A DNA stretch of 64,000 nucleotides from an uncultured Eubacteriales bacterium (GCA_934725425.1 CAKVAX010000003.1:62001-126000); one strand, 5' to 3'; positions 18,701 through 28,282 are shown, counted from the first letter of the stretch. Notes: generated by a model from the letters alone, not told the origin. Numbers and translations are program-made.

Positions 18701-21022
18701 GCATTGAAGTTAGGATCGGTGGTCGAGGTCTTGTTAAAAGACGGCGTGGCAGGAAATAGAGGAGAAGACGTTAAAGATGCTGCATATGCTACGATAGGAA
18801 CAATCGTAAAATCATTAAGAGTAACCGGTATAGACAAAACCGATGAGGGTGATTTTAGCAAATTTACACTGAAAGCAAACGCACAAGGTAAGGATTTGCA
18901 TGGTGAAGACATAAAGAGACAAGTTAATCATGCTATACAGTATCTGGTTAATGGTTTAGGTGAATTCATTGATTCGGTCATTAAGAGATTTGTTGAAAAC
19001 AAAAAAGAAAGGAAGTATGATTTCGACAACCGTCATATGGTAGATACAGTTTTAGAAGAAGCATCTGACAGATTAGATGGGACTATAGTAACTGAAGTCA
19101 GGGAAGAGGAAGGCGAAGGCAGTTATTACCAGACTGAAAATAGTGACGATCTGAGAGTAAAACTTAGCAATGGTGAATATGTAACTCTGAGAGAGTACGG
19201 TTACAAAGAAAAAAGTTCAACTGCAACTTGGATTCGAAATCTGAGCAATGAAATTGATTCGATGTTGGAGTCACAAATTAATCCTGAAGATAAAATTAAA
19301 AGGTTCAAAAAGAAATTACTTGATATCCCGAAAATGAGTAGTTCGAAGGCATCCATTAATAATGCAGATGTCAAGAAAGATATAAAAAATTTGACAAAAA
19401 AATTAGATAAATTTTTGGAAGAAATTAAAGGTGAAAATAAATATTCGATAGGGGTTTCAACTGAAAGGAATACTTATACAGAAGGAGAAGGAGAAGAAAA
19501 AAAAGAAATTGAAATAGATAAAGAACACATAGTAATAGCTCTTCACAATATGATTTTCGACTGGGGCACAGACCTTGGTAAAAATGGCAACCCTGTGGAT
19601 TTACAGGCAGGAACGATTTACGATACTTTGAGAAAGATAGTTGTAGATGACGGCATAAAGGATGAAATGTTTATTGCAAATTATAGATGGAAAAAAGGAA
19701 GCAAAACTGCAGAGTGGCTGAACAAAATAGAAGACGATATAGTAAAGAAATCTAAAAAGCTCGACCCGATGGAGTACCTGACAAACTTCAGGAAAAATGT
19801 TAACGCATTTCCTAGTTTTACTTTCAAAAAGGCCGCAGTTAAATTTGATGAAGTTCAAGAAGCCATAGAAGGATTGAATACTGCCTTAGACCACAGAATC
19901 GAACAACTTGCAGCTAGGTTGGTATTTGAAATAAATTCGGCTTTGAAATCTGAAGAAAATTTTAGAGATAAACTGGTAGGAATTTGCAATGATATTAGGC
20001 TTAAAAAATTTCAAGGCTATGGTCGCTATTTCTTAATCGGAAGTGAAAATCGTAAGAAATTAGATGCTCTGATAAACAGCAGAACTCCCGACAGCACTCT
20101 GGCGGCGTTGAATGTATTTGAAAAATCATTTAATAAGTATCTTAAAAATATCTTTGAGAAAAATGGCAAGAAGGTTCCAACGGAAGAAATCACATTAGAT
20201 AAAACTTCTGAAAAAGAAGTCGATAAGAATAAGGTCAAGCTAAGCCTTGATACAGCTGCAATTAAAAAATCTCTTGAAGAGAAAGCTATTACGACAACCA
20301 AAAAGGGAACTAAAGATGAAAGGACAGAAGGCTTAAAAGGCATTTTAGATAGTTGGACTAAGACCATTAACGCTTGGACCGGCGTAGACGGTTTGGAATT
20401 GGCCAAGGGTATTCAAGAAGGCATATCCGCCAACCGGAGAGACTGGGGTTCCAGCGGAGAAACACAAAAATGGCTAATGAGAGTATCAAATTCTTGCCCG
20501 GAATCCGTCAAGAAAAAATATAATCCGGTTCAAATTTTGGAAGAATTTAGGAAGGCAGTCAGTTCGGTTCCTAAATTTACCTTTAAAGAAGCAGCGATTA
20601 AAAATTCGGAAGTCAAAGAACAAATTGATGATCTCGTTAAATCAATTAAAGCTAAAAAAGAGGAATTCCAAAAAGAATTTGAGAAAGCATTTGAAGAAGA
20701 AATGAGGAATCGGAAATCTTTTGAAAAGAGTAATCCTTCTTGGCTGATGGAGGTAAAGAATGGGTTTATCTCAATGATTAATAAAATTTGTTCTGATGAA
20801 GCTTATGGAAACAAAAATTATTTTGAAGAAGGTACTCCGATGTATGTTGCCGCAGATAATTTCAGAGACATACTTAAAGATATAGAGTCTTGTAATGATA
20901 ACACTTCTTCCAAGTATAAAAAATGTGTAAAAAAATTAGAAAAATCTTGGAAGGAGTTAAAGAAAGCCATAAACAAAGGAGTAATGATTTCGCTTAACGT
21001 CGATTTGCCTGAATACAGATGA
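15749..21022 (+). CDS. Giant repeat protein of unknown function (1757 residues)
   Basis: I do not recognise this protein. It is 1757 residues long, rich in Lys, Glu and Asp, and mostly helical, with no signal peptide, membrane segment, nucleotide-binding motif or anchor. Two repeat families are visible. Family A (starting near residues 1, 193, 329, 479, 608 and 738) follows L-x-x-L ... Y/W-x-K/R ... W-F/C/S-K/N-x-A/V-I/L, for example LGKMYNKTGTDNQEWFKNV. Family C (near 1147, 1308 and 1561) pairs a T-A/Q-x-W-I/L motif with F-R/K-K ... P-x-F-T-F-K-x-A-A, for example SVPKFTFKEAAIKNSEVKEQ. A coiled-coil stretch (about 135-185) lies between A1 and A2. It has its own consensus promoter, a GGAGG ribosome site and a terminator, so it is a single-gene unit placed after tRNA-Ser. 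Function is unknown; scaffold, surface-exported or phage/effector roles are all possible. Confidence 0.85.
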   Translation: MKIEELYSKLAEHKPAGAGKEGKEWSKGVLKALCDWKGTSFSDLCKAIGYDELDDSIKSYLETYFKGAKDGTLKAGGKGDFANQWIEWNKMIKDNKNIKEASNSKPENELKEDGCKEVENIVSSLAVGLGEQIENAIRKKREEAEEEAAALEDAEKYLNDMKESRKKEIEKEKERVAGIAAKEKKLQFGNGDVNFKELVEKLYGIYGRKLSSDDTVQKWFNRAMFYADEEKWGDIGFFLDVPIEAFIKLNQVERNFIKEKKLYLEMLNYCSKYGALKKRLPKADLKKGTYDKENISSKDAKELAELFRKMNEYAQKIRENLNKQELKPKYVKLSKLIEDLNNGYNRTSNKDGAKWFDKALRSVVLYLEKNQKDHYSTLIECFYDINEEEREILNEEIKKDSGSSVFDEMSEGITRNKDKMIAGCKLAIVLANEFKNNKDTDIEEEQAELVKEAFMEIKYIVSSVLQTVYDRIKENVDKKPLDKVYSKLAGWFKRKDSPKTDEEWFKGAIAALENYGDSKDKVRALVGDDKFDVGDWKELFAQEWHKEFCSKVEKTREVIKKVKERSDAGKNIPNSDYSTIYYLFEGTFYRGQYIDKLLEYKRLNTAVKVEDVSNELGKMYNKTGTDNQEWFKNVMSSIKSYSGTADETIKLYGEEKFSKNDLKNQGAIDLCKRVKTYLGEKKATIEKVAKWLNSNGKESLLGIDYDSVKEVFKNVFDEDSKSYLGLLLRNKELNTAVNVKDIFDEIGKMYNKTGNDNQKWCKEVIEKLGDKNSFDEIASIAGYNFDDYDYVRKISPNEDYHEEIYSKAKIINKTNSAVENRLGRAKASIKDIKDWAEKDKVLGSVSELIKGIFSIYFDARYTFYGVGYMSEILEECKNSFEKKFGFFLDKDLNKNLDEYYDRFKKFVSVQDTFLNDKKDGFTTCDRLVYDYRKKVLPGLDERLKRFMKTKEDVVDGLKEMKLTEEIENFKKVKGFKDFESNNIQALKLGSVVEVLLKDGVAGNRGEDVKDAAYATIGTIVKSLRVTGIDKTDEGDFSKFTLKANAQGKDLHGEDIKRQVNHAIQYLVNGLGEFIDSVIKRFVENKKERKYDFDNRHMVDTVLEEASDRLDGTIVTEVREEEGEGSYYQTENSDDLRVKLSNGEYVTLREYGYKEKSSTATWIRNLSNEIDSMLESQINPEDKIKRFKKKLLDIPKMSSSKASINNADVKKDIKNLTKKLDKFLEEIKGENKYSIGVSTERNTYTEGEGEEKKEIEIDKEHIVIALHNMIFDWGTDLGKNGNPVDLQAGTIYDTLRKIVVDDGIKDEMFIANYRWKKGSKTAEWLNKIEDDIVKKSKKLDPMEYLTNFRKNVNAFPSFTFKKAAVKFDEVQEAIEGLNTALDHRIEQLAARLVFEINSALKSEENFRDKLVGICNDIRLKKFQGYGRYFLIGSENRKKLDALINSRTPDSTLAALNVFEKSFNKYLKNIFEKNGKKVPTEEITLDKTSEKEVDKNKVKLSLDTAAIKKSLEEKAITTTKKGTKDERTEGLKGILDSWTKTINAWTGVDGLELAKGIQEGISANRRDWGSSGETQKWLMRVSNSCPESVKKKYNPVQILEEFRKAVSSVPKFTFKEAAIKNSEVKEQIDDLVKSIKAKKEEFQKEFEKAFEEEMRNRKSFEKSNPSWLMEVKNGFISMINKICSDEAYGNKNYFEEGTPMYVAADNFRDILKDIESCNDNTSSKYKKCVKKLEKSWKELKKAINKGVMISLNVDLPEYR
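17555..18030 (+). repeat. Internal near-identical DNA repeat inside the giant gene
   Basis: The stretch beginning at 17555 (TTAAACACAGCTGTAAA...) recurs at 17945 with high base identity over about 85 bases, including an identical GGCAAAATGTATAACAAAAC. The offset is 390 bases, exactly 130 codons, so it is an in-frame tandem duplication linking family A copies 5 and 6. Confidence 0.85.
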
Positions 21023-21035
21023 TAAAATGTATTTT

Positions 21036-21072
21036 TTAAAGGCTACCCGGTGGCTATCCTGGGTGGTCTTTG
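21036..21072 (+). terminator. Terminator after the giant gene
   Basis: AAAGGCTACCCGG and CCTGGGTGGTCTTT can form an imperfect stem of about 12 pairs, starting some 14 bases after the stop. A T-rich stretch is short, so strength is uncertain. Confidence 0.7.
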
Positions 21073-21181
21073 CTTATTAAAACCATTTTTAAACATACGC
21101 TAAGATAATTTTTGCACTTTAAATTTTTCCCAAAAAACTTTATACTGTTCTATATGAATATTTTTAAAATGGGTGAAGAAA

Positions 21182-21742
21182 GTGAAAATGTATTTTTATT
21201 ATGGAGTGATGGGCTCCAGCAAGACAGCGAATGCGCTGATGAAAAAATTTAATTTTGAAGAGCGGGGAAGAAAAGTTGCTTTTTTAAAGCCAAGTCTCGA
21301 TACAAGAAACGGAAAAACATTAATTAAATCTCGCATAGGTCTTTCGAGCGAGGCATTCTTTTTGGATAGATTAAAAAGTATCAAAGAAACTCTTGGCGAC
21401 CCATATAAGTATGACACTATCATGATAGACGAGGCGCAGTTCATGTCAACGTCTCAAGTTGATGAATTAAGAGAAATGGCAGATAATGGAATTATGGTAA
21501 TGTGTTACGGATTGAAAACGGATTACACCGGACATCTTTTCGAAGGGAGCAAGCGCATTATAGAAGTTTGCGACACCATAAGAGAAATTCAGTCCATGTG
21601 CAGCAAATGCGGAACCAAAGCAATAGTTAACGCTCGTTATCACGATGATACTATAATTTATCAGGGGGATATAATCGACATCGGCGGCGAAGATAAATAC
21701 ATAACTCTTTGCCACAAATGTTGGAAAAAGGGCAAAATTTAA
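21182..21742 (+). CDS. tdk: Thymidine kinase
   Basis: This enzyme of nucleotide salvage phosphorylates thymidine with ATP. The 186-residue product starts at GTG 21182 (MKMYFYYG), five bases after GGGTGA; ATG 21188 and GTG 21173 are alternatives. It shows the P-loop GVMGSSKT, the DEAQF Walker B motif, and a lasso domain with paired cysteines (CSKCGTKA and CHKCW) that bind zinc, all diagnostic of type II thymidine kinases. dnaB follows after 18 bases, so the two are probably co-transcribed. Confidence 0.95.
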   Translation: MKMYFYYGVMGSSKTANALMKKFNFEERGRKVAFLKPSLDTRNGKTLIKSRIGLSSEAFFLDRLKSIKETLGDPYKYDTIMIDEAQFMSTSQVDELREMADNGIMVMCYGLKTDYTGHLFEGSKRIIEVCDTIREIQSMCSKCGTKAIVNARYHDDTIIYQGDIIDIGGEDKYITLCHKCWKKGKI

Positions 21743-21760
21743 TTTTAGGAGGTCAAAAAA

Positions 21761-23128
21761 TTGAATCCCGGAACTGTAACCACTAATTTTGATGGTTTGA
21801 AACTCCAGTATAGTTCGGAGGCCGAACAATCCGTCTTGGGGTCCATTCTCATAGATTCAGAGTGCCTAAGCCGAGTAATCCAAATCCTTCCGCACGCGGA
21901 TTATTTTTACTTATCTAATCATAAGGCTATTTATTCGGCAATGATAGATATGTTCACTATGGGGCAGCCCGTGGACTATATTACGGTACTGGATAAACTT
22001 CAGGGCACGAACGATATTGATAACAGTAATTTTAAATCTTATCTTTTGGATTTGGCTCAAATAGTGCCTTCGGTTTCTAATGTGGAGTTTTACGCTGACA
22101 TCGTCAAAGATAAATATAATATAAGAAATTTGGTAAGCACAGCAAGAACCATAATAGACGACGCTTCTTCAGGAGACGTTTCGTCATCGGACTTGTTTAA
22201 TTCTGCCGAGCAAAAAATATTTGATATACGCCGAGGTAAAGAAACTCAAGGCCTCCAAAGAGTAAACGAAATAGTGGTTCAGACTTTTGACAGGTTGGAC
22301 GAGCTTAATTCTCGAACTGACGAAGAATACAGTGGCGTACCTACCGGAATAAAAGACCTGGACAGAGTAATAATGGGACTTAATAAAACCGACCTTATTT
22401 TAATAGCTTCTCGTCCGGGTATGGGTAAAACCAGTTTTTCTTTAAATATTGCAGGACATGTCGGAATTACAAAAGGTAAAAAAGTTGCTATATTTTCACT
22501 TGAAATGTCCAAAGAACAATTAGTTTCACGTATGCTTTCCACTCAGGCTAAAATTCCCGGACAGACTTTGCGCCTCGGTAAACTTAACGACCAAGAATGG
22601 CTCAATCTTATCGAAGCCGGAGATATTATTTCAAAGGCCCCGATTTACATAGATGACACCCCCGGGATTACCATTCCCGAAATGAAAGCAAAACTTAGGA
22701 GGCTCGGCGAGGTTGACCTAGTAATAATTGATTATCTTCAACTTATGTCAAGCGCTAAAAGAATAGACAATCGTGTTCAGGAAATTTCCGAAATAACAAG
22801 AAATCTTAAAATAATGGCAAAGGAAATGGATGTCCCTGTTTTAACTCTTTCCCAGCTTTCCAGGGCAAGCGAACAAAGAGCAGACCATAAGCCGATGCTT
22901 TCCGACCTAAGAGATTCAGGTTCTATCGAGCAGGACGCCGATATAGTAATGTTTTTATATCGTGAAGGTTATTATGAATCCACTGAAATTTCCGAAGAAG
23001 GGGATAAAAACAGCGGTGAAGTTATTGTAGCAAAAAATCGTCACGGCGAAACTCGTTCCATTCCGCTTCACTGGCAAGGCGAATATATGCGTTTTACAGC
23101 TCAGGAGGCTTATCGAAATGATTTCTAA
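21761..23128 (+). CDS. dnaB: Replicative DNA helicase DnaB
   Basis: This hexameric helicase unwinds DNA at the replication fork. It has 455 residues and starts with TTG after TTAGGAGG. The N-terminal helical domain (EAEQSVLGSILID, about 23-125) binds primase; the RecA-like domain has Walker A SRPGMGKTSFS, the VDLVIIDYLQLM Walker B region and SQLSRASEQR, DLRDSGSIEQDADIVMFLYR segments. Length and order of motifs are normal. Its last 11 bases overlap tilS, which indicates translational coupling. Confidence 0.97.
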   Translation: MNPGTVTTNFDGLKLQYSSEAEQSVLGSILIDSECLSRVIQILPHADYFYLSNHKAIYSAMIDMFTMGQPVDYITVLDKLQGTNDIDNSNFKSYLLDLAQIVPSVSNVEFYADIVKDKYNIRNLVSTARTIIDDASSGDVSSSDLFNSAEQKIFDIRRGKETQGLQRVNEIVVQTFDRLDELNSRTDEEYSGVPTGIKDLDRVIMGLNKTDLILIASRPGMGKTSFSLNIAGHVGITKGKKVAIFSLEMSKEQLVSRMLSTQAKIPGQTLRLGKLNDQEWLNLIEAGDIISKAPIYIDDTPGITIPEMKAKLRRLGEVDLVIIDYLQLMSSAKRIDNRVQEISEITRNLKIMAKEMDVPVLTLSQLSRASEQRADHKPMLSDLRDSGSIEQDADIVMFLYREGYYESTEISEEGDKNSGEVIVAKNRHGETRSIPLHWQGEYMRFTAQEAYRNDF

Positions 23129-24479
23129 AATATTTGGCGCTATAGATAAATTTGATATGCTTTCCGATGCAAGCGAAGTGGTGGTAGGATTTTCCGGCGG
23201 AGCAGATTCTACCGCTCTTCTTCATTTTTTATATTATTATGCAAGTAATAAAGGCGAAAATTTTAAAGTTTCTGCCGTGCATATCAATCATAATCTAAGA
23301 GGCCGAGAAGCGATAAGAGATGAAAATTTTGCAATAAATTTTTGCAAGAGTCATGGCATAGAATTAGCGGTTAAACAGGTTAATATCAAAAAAATTTCTT
23401 CGGAAAGAAAAATAGGTCTTGAAGAAGCGGGACGCTTGGCAAGATATGAAATATTTGAAGACATAGCCAAAACTAAAAATGCAAAAATAGCTACAGCTCA
23501 CACCCTTTCGGACAGATGCGAAACAATGATTATGAATTTAATCCGAGGTTCAAGCCTACGGGGTCTTTGCAGTATACCGCCTGTGAGAGGGAATATAATT
23601 CGACCTTTGATAGAGCTTACAAGAGGGGAAATTGAATTATATTGCAAAACAGAAAATTTAGAATTTATTGACGACAGCTCGAACTTCGAAAGAGACTACA
23701 CACGAAATAAAATTCGACTGGATATCATTCCGTATATTAAAAGTATAAATCCTGCTTTTGAAAAATCCGTCCAAAGGTCTTTGGATATTTTGACAAGGGA
23801 AGAAAATTATATGGAAAGTATAGCTTCCAAAGAATTGCTTTCCATAAAATCCGAAAAAGGTTACTGCTGTGAGAAAATTAAAAATTTGGATTTAGCAATT
23901 AAAATGAGAGTCATATCGAAAATATTGAAAGAAGATTGCCACGTGAATTTTCAGCAAAAGCATATAAATTCGGTTGCCAAAATGATAGATGAAAATTTAA
24001 AGGGAGTAAGCTTGCCGAATAATGTTGAAATTTATCAAAGAAATGGTTATATGAATTTTTTTATTAAAGATTTGTCAGAAAGTACTGATTGGGAATACAA
24101 AATTAAAGACTTTAATATCTTGACAGAGATAAAAACTAATATCATAATTAAAGTATTACCTTTTTGTAAGTATGAAAAATCAAAAAGTAAAAAAGAATAT
24201 CTAATTGATTGGGATAAAATTCCAAATGAAAGCGTCATAAGGAATAGGCGTTCGGGGGATAGATTTTTTTTGTCAAAAAGAAAGGTAACAAAAAGTTTGA
24301 AAAAACTTTTTAATGAATTAAAAATCCCGCAAAGTACTAGAAAAGATATTCCCATGATAGCATTTCAAAATGAAATTATATGGATAGACCAAATAGGTGT
24401 TTCCGGGAAGTATCTTCCTGATAAAAATACTAAAAATATAGCTATAATACATAAGGAGTTAAATAATGGATTTTGTTAA
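23118..24479 (+). CDS. tilS: tRNA(Ile)-lysidine synthetase
   Basis: This enzyme attaches lysine to C34 of the isoleucine tRNA that reads AUA, an essential decoding step. The 453-residue protein carries the PP-loop SGGADS (residues 26-31), then HINHNLRGREAIRDENFA and the GLEEAGRLARYEIF motif, and a C-terminal substrate-binding domain ending in an IWIDQIGVSGKY-type segment. It overlaps dnaB at its start and the hpt gene at its end; the tilS-hpt-ftsH order is conserved in Firmicutes. Confidence 0.95.
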   Translation: MISKIFGAIDKFDMLSDASEVVVGFSGGADSTALLHFLYYYASNKGENFKVSAVHINHNLRGREAIRDENFAINFCKSHGIELAVKQVNIKKISSERKIGLEEAGRLARYEIFEDIAKTKNAKIATAHTLSDRCETMIMNLIRGSSLRGLCSIPPVRGNIIRPLIELTRGEIELYCKTENLEFIDDSSNFERDYTRNKIRLDIIPYIKSINPAFEKSVQRSLDILTREENYMESIASKELLSIKSEKGYCCEKIKNLDLAIKMRVISKILKEDCHVNFQQKHINSVAKMIDENLKGVSLPNNVEIYQRNGYMNFFIKDLSESTDWEYKIKDFNILTEIKTNIIIKVLPFCKYEKSKSKKEYLIDWDKIPNESVIRNRRSGDRFFLSKRKVTKSLKKLFNELKIPQSTRKDIPMIAFQNEIIWIDQIGVSGKYLPDKNTKNIAIIHKELNNGFC

Positions 24480-24996
24480 AAAAATGTTGTTGGACAAAGA
24501 TGAAATTTCATCAATCGTTAAATCTCTGGGCAAAAAAATAAGCAAGGATTATGAGGGTAAAAATCTGCTTTTGCTAAGCCTTTTAAAAGGCTCAGTTATT
24601 TTTACAGCTGACTTAATGAGAGAAATAACCATTCCTTGTCAGGTGGACTTTATGGCGGTTTCGAGTTATACAGGAACTCGCAACGGAGGCGGAAAGGTTA
24701 ATATCATAAAAGATATTAATATTGATATTTCCGGCTGGAATGTTTTGATTGTGGAAGATATTCTCGAAAGCGGCTATACTTTGGACTGCGTGGTTAATAT
24801 GCTTAAGGAACGTAATCCCGAGAGCGTGAAGATTTGCGCACTTCTTGATAAGCCGAATTCTCGCAAAACAGAGATAGAAGCAGAATATGTAGGCAAAAAA
24901 ATCCCCGATGAATTTGTTATAGGTTATGGATTGGATTACAACGAAAAATATCGCAACTTACCATTCATAGGCGTTATTGATCCTAAATATATATAA
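24466..24996 (+). CDS. hpt: Hypoxanthine phosphoribosyltransferase
   Basis: This 176-residue purine salvage enzyme converts hypoxanthine (and guanine) with PRPP to the nucleotide. The PRPP-binding motif is VLIVEDILESGYTL (an ED-I-ESG-T pattern) and the flexible-loop part is SSYTGTRNGG. It starts inside the end of tilS and precedes ftsH, the usual tilS-hpt-ftsH arrangement. Confidence 0.95.
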   Translation: MDFVKKMLLDKDEISSIVKSLGKKISKDYEGKNLLLLSLLKGSVIFTADLMREITIPCQVDFMAVSSYTGTRNGGGKVNIIKDINIDISGWNVLIVEDILESGYTLDCVVNMLKERNPESVKICALLDKPNSRKTEIEAEYVGKKIPDEFVIGYGLDYNEKYRNLPFIGVIDPKYI

Positions 24997-25032
24997 TCTG
25001 TGTAATATAGAATGTTTGGAGTGGAATAAACC

Positions 25033-26907
25033 GTGAATAAAAATGACAGTAATAAAAAAATACCCAAAAGTGTTCTTGTGTTTTTGGCTTTCCCCCTAAT
25101 TATGATTCTTCTGTATTTTATGGCAAAAGGGTTCATGCCTCAAAAGACATACACTTATTCCGAAATTATAAATAATTTTAAAAATGAACAAGTTGTAAAA
25201 TATGAAATGAACTTAAATTCAGGAGATATGCGACTTACTTTAAAGGATGGTTCCGAGATAGAATATAACACTCCAAGTGCCAGCTTGATGTACATGGACA
25301 TCAAAGATTATGTGGATAGTTATAATACTCATAACCCCGATAATCCTATGATTTATGATTTAAATAAATCCAAAGATATGTCGGAACTTTTCAGCTCACT
25401 TTTGTGTTATGTGTTGTTGCCTGTTATTTCCATGGTGATACTCGGATGGCTGTTTATGAGACGTATTTCCTCAATGGGTATGGGTCCGGGCGGAGCTATG
25501 TCGATGAATAAATCCAAAGTGGTAATGTCAACAGGCAAGAAAGTTACTTTCGATGACGTAGCCGGTGCAGTTGAAGAAAAAGAAGAACTTCAAGAAATGG
25601 TTGATTTTTTAAGAAACCCTATAAAATATCGTGAAGTAGGCGCTAGAATTCCTAAAGGCGTCCTGCTGATGGGACCTCCGGGTACCGGAAAAACTTTGCT
25701 TTCCAAAGCTGTTGCGGGAGAGGCAAATGTTCCGTTTTTTTCAACTTCGGGTTCGGATTTTGTTGAAATGTATGTAGGCCTTGGTGCAGCAAGAATTCGT
25801 GACCTTTTTGAACAAGCCAAAAAGAAAGCTCCTTGTATAATTTTTATAGATGAAATCGATGCTGTGGGAAGAAGAAGAGATTCAGGGATAAACGGAACTG
25901 AAAAAGACAATACTTTAAATCAGCTATTGGTTGAAATGGATGGCTTTGATGACAGAGATGACGTAATAGTAATGGCAGCCACCAACCGCCCTGATATTTT
26001 GGATAGCGCTCTTATGCGTCCGGGAAGATTTGACAGACAAATATACGTAAATTACCCCGATGTAAAAGAAAGGGAAGAAATTTTAAAAGTTCACGCAAGA
26101 AATAAACTGTTTGCACCGGATGTAAAGTTAAAAACAGTAGCTAAATCCACGGCTGGATTTACAGGTGCAGACTTAGAAAATTTAATGAACGAAGCGGCAA
26201 TTATTACTGTAAGAGCAGGCAAAAAAGTTATTACAATGGACGAAATCGAAGAAGCTTCTTTGAAAGTTAAAATTGGTCCCGAAAAGAAAACTCACGTAAT
26301 TACCGAAGAAGACAAAAAACTGACTGCGTACCATGAAGGCGGGCATGCTTTGGTTTCATATTTCTGCAAAACACACGATAAAGTTCATGAACTATCGGTT
26401 ATACCTCGTGGCCCTGCCGGCGGATATACAAGGTATTTACCTGAAAAAGATGAATCATATACATCCAAGAACAAGATGATAGAAGAAATAATGACTTGTT
26501 TGGGCGGAATGGTTGCCGAAAAAATAGTTATCGGTGACACATCCACCGGAGTTTCGAGTGACTTAAAGACAGCAACCCGTACAGCTCGTCTTATGGTTAC
26601 AAAATATGGTATGAGCGAAGCCGTGGGTCCGGTTGTTTATTCTTGTGCTGACGATGACAATTACGGCGGATACGGAAGTGGTTTGTATAAAAATTATTCC
26701 GATTCCACTGCTTCTAAAATTGATGAAGAAGTCAGAAAAATTATTTCTGATTCTTACGAAAAATCCAAAAATATTATTTCTGACCATATGGATAAACTTC
26801 ATGAGGTAGCTTCATATTTGATTGAAAACGAAAAAATGAGTGGCAAAAAGTTCTATGAGATAATGGACGGAAAAAATCCCGAAAGTGATTCTGAAAATAA
26901 TTTTTAG
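25033..26907 (+). CDS. ftsH: ATP-dependent zinc metalloprotease FtsH
   Basis: This membrane-bound AAA+ protease degrades misfolded membrane and regulatory proteins. It has 624 residues from a GTG start. Two membrane helices (about 13-33 and 118-138) flank a small outer domain. The AAA module has Walker A GPPGTGKT (from Gly214), Walker [15 protein letters not shown] and the second-region-of-homology RPGRFDRQI. The zinc site is HEGGH (His434, Glu435, His438). All catalytic residues are present. The C-terminal tail is short and hydrophilic. Confidence 0.97.
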   Translation: MNKNDSNKKIPKSVLVFLAFPLIMILLYFMAKGFMPQKTYTYSEIINNFKNEQVVKYEMNLNSGDMRLTLKDGSEIEYNTPSASLMYMDIKDYVDSYNTHNPDNPMIYDLNKSKDMSELFSSLLCYVLLPVISMVILGWLFMRRISSMGMGPGGAMSMNKSKVVMSTGKKVTFDDVAGAVEEKEELQEMVDFLRNPIKYREVGARIPKGVLLMGPPGTGKTLLSKAVAGEANVPFFSTSGSDFVEMYVGLGAARIRDLFEQAKKKAPCIIFIDEIDAVGRRRDSGINGTEKDNTLNQLLVEMDGFDDRDDVIVMAATNRPDILDSALMRPGRFDRQIYVNYPDVKEREEILKVHARNKLFAPDVKLKTVAKSTAGFTGADLENLMNEAAIITVRAGKKVITMDEIEEASLKVKIGPEKKTHVITEEDKKLTAYHEGGHALVSYFCKTHDKVHELSVIPRGPAGGYTRYLPEKDESYTSKNKMIEEIMTCLGGMVAEKIVIGDTSTGVSSDLKTATRTARLMVTKYGMSEAVGPVVYSCADDDNYGGYGSGLYKNYSDSTASKIDEEVRKIISDSYEKSKNIISDHMDKLHEVASYLIENEKMSGKKFYEIMDGKNPESDSENNF

Positions 26908-26943
26908 ATTGAATATCTTTAAGTTGAATAGGGGTGTATTATT

Positions 26944-28278
26944 GTGAGCGATGATTTTGATAAACAAAATACAGAAAATACCGACAAAAATGAAGATTAT
27001 GAGTATCCATCGGTTCCTGCCGTGCAAAGTGATTTTCAAAAGGCTTATCCTTCAGAGAATGAGAAAATAAAATCTGAAATAAGTGACAATGTTTTTGCGG
27101 ATAAAAAAATGAAAACATTTTTGACTGCTTCAGTAATAATATTACTTTTTTTGGTCGTTTCTTTGGTTTCATATATAATATACTTGTCGGGAAAATCCAA
27201 TATAAGAATTTTAGGCTCAAACAGCACGGTATCTTCATCGGACGATTCTCATGTTCCCGGAGAATCCGAAATAAAATTTGCCGAAAAATCCACCGATGAC
27301 AGAGAATTAACTGCTGAATCGATATATTCTATGGTTTCTCCATGCGTCGTAGGAGTAGTAGTTTATGATAATCACGCGGATATCGTTTCCGACCCTTCAA
27401 GCGAGGGCTCCGGAATAATTATAAGCGATAAGGGTTATATAGTTACAAACTCTCATGTAGTTAAAAATTCTAAACAGATAAACATTAAAATAGTTCTAAG
27501 TAACAGCGAGGAGTGTTCCGGCAAAGTTGTTGGCTATGACAGCAAAACGGATTTAGCTGTTATAAAAATAGACAAATCCGGGCTTCAGGCTGCAACTTTT
27601 GGAAATTCAGATGAAGTTAAAGCAGGAGCTTCCGTTCTTGCAATAGGCAATCCTTTAGGGCTGGATTTTGCAAGCTCCATAACAAGAGGAATCGTTTCTG
27701 CAGTTAATAGATCCGCCAGTGGTTCTCCAAAAAGTTTGGTGAAATATATTCAGACCGATGCTGCGATAAATCCCGGAAATTCCGGTGGCCCGCTCATAAA
27801 TATGTATGGACAAATAATCGGAATAAACTCCTCTAAAATAGTGGTTGCGCATTGTGAAGGAATGGGATTTGCTATTCCCAGTAACACTGTAAAATCTATT
27901 GTAGACGATATTATAGAAAAAGGGTATGTTTCAGGACGCGTCAGGTTAGGGCTAATGGGCAAAATAGTGAGCAATTATCAGGCTCAAATGTACGATGTCC
28001 CAATCGGAATTATAGTTTCAGAAATAAACAAAGATAGCAATTTGTCAGCAAGCGGAGTCCAAGTCGGAGACATAATCACAAAAATTAATGGTGTTAATGT
28101 CACAAGTTTTGACGCTTTTTACAGCGAGCTTTATAATCATAAACCCAACGAGACTATATCACTTACAATTTTTAGACCTTCAAGGACTAGATCTTCTTCT
28201 GAAACTTTTGATGTTAATGTGGTTCTTTTGGAAGATAAAGGAGAAACGCAAGAAACAACTTCAAATTATAATCAGTAA
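26944..28278 (+). CDS. HtrA/DegP-family membrane-anchored serine protease
   Basis: This 444-residue envelope quality-control protease starts with GTG. An acidic cytoplasmic N-terminus (about 1-58) leads to one membrane helix (about 59-82) and a Ser-rich linker. The trypsin-like domain has the catalytic triad His171 (TNSHVV), Asp203 (SKTDLAVIKI) and Ser280 (NPGNSGGPL). A PDZ domain follows (about 340-425: SGVQVGDIITKINGVNV). The architecture matches Firmicute HtrA-like proteins. It lies after ftsH and ends at a strong terminator. Confidence 0.95.
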   Translation: MSDDFDKQNTENTDKNEDYEYPSVPAVQSDFQKAYPSENEKIKSEISDNVFADKKMKTFLTASVIILLFLVVSLVSYIIYLSGKSNIRILGSNSTVSSSDDSHVPGESEIKFAEKSTDDRELTAESIYSMVSPCVVGVVVYDNHADIVSDPSSEGSGIIISDKGYIVTNSHVVKNSKQINIKIVLSNSEECSGKVVGYDSKTDLAVIKIDKSGLQAATFGNSDEVKAGASVLAIGNPLGLDFASSITRGIVSAVNRSASGSPKSLVKYIQTDAAINPGNSGGPLINMYGQIIGINSSKIVVAHCEGMGFAIPSNTVKSIVDDIIEKGYVSGRVRLGLMGKIVSNYQAQMYDVPIGIIVSEINKDSNLSASGVQVGDIITKINGVNVTSFDAFYSELYNHKPNETISLTIFRPSRTRSSSETFDVNVVLLEDKGETQETTSNYNQ

Positions 28279-28282
28279 AAAT

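Noticed and set aside
15749..21022. Giant protein as an SMC/MukB-type or S-layer protein
   Set aside because: There is no Walker A or signature motif for SMC, and no signal peptide, SLH domain or wall anchor for a surface-layer protein.
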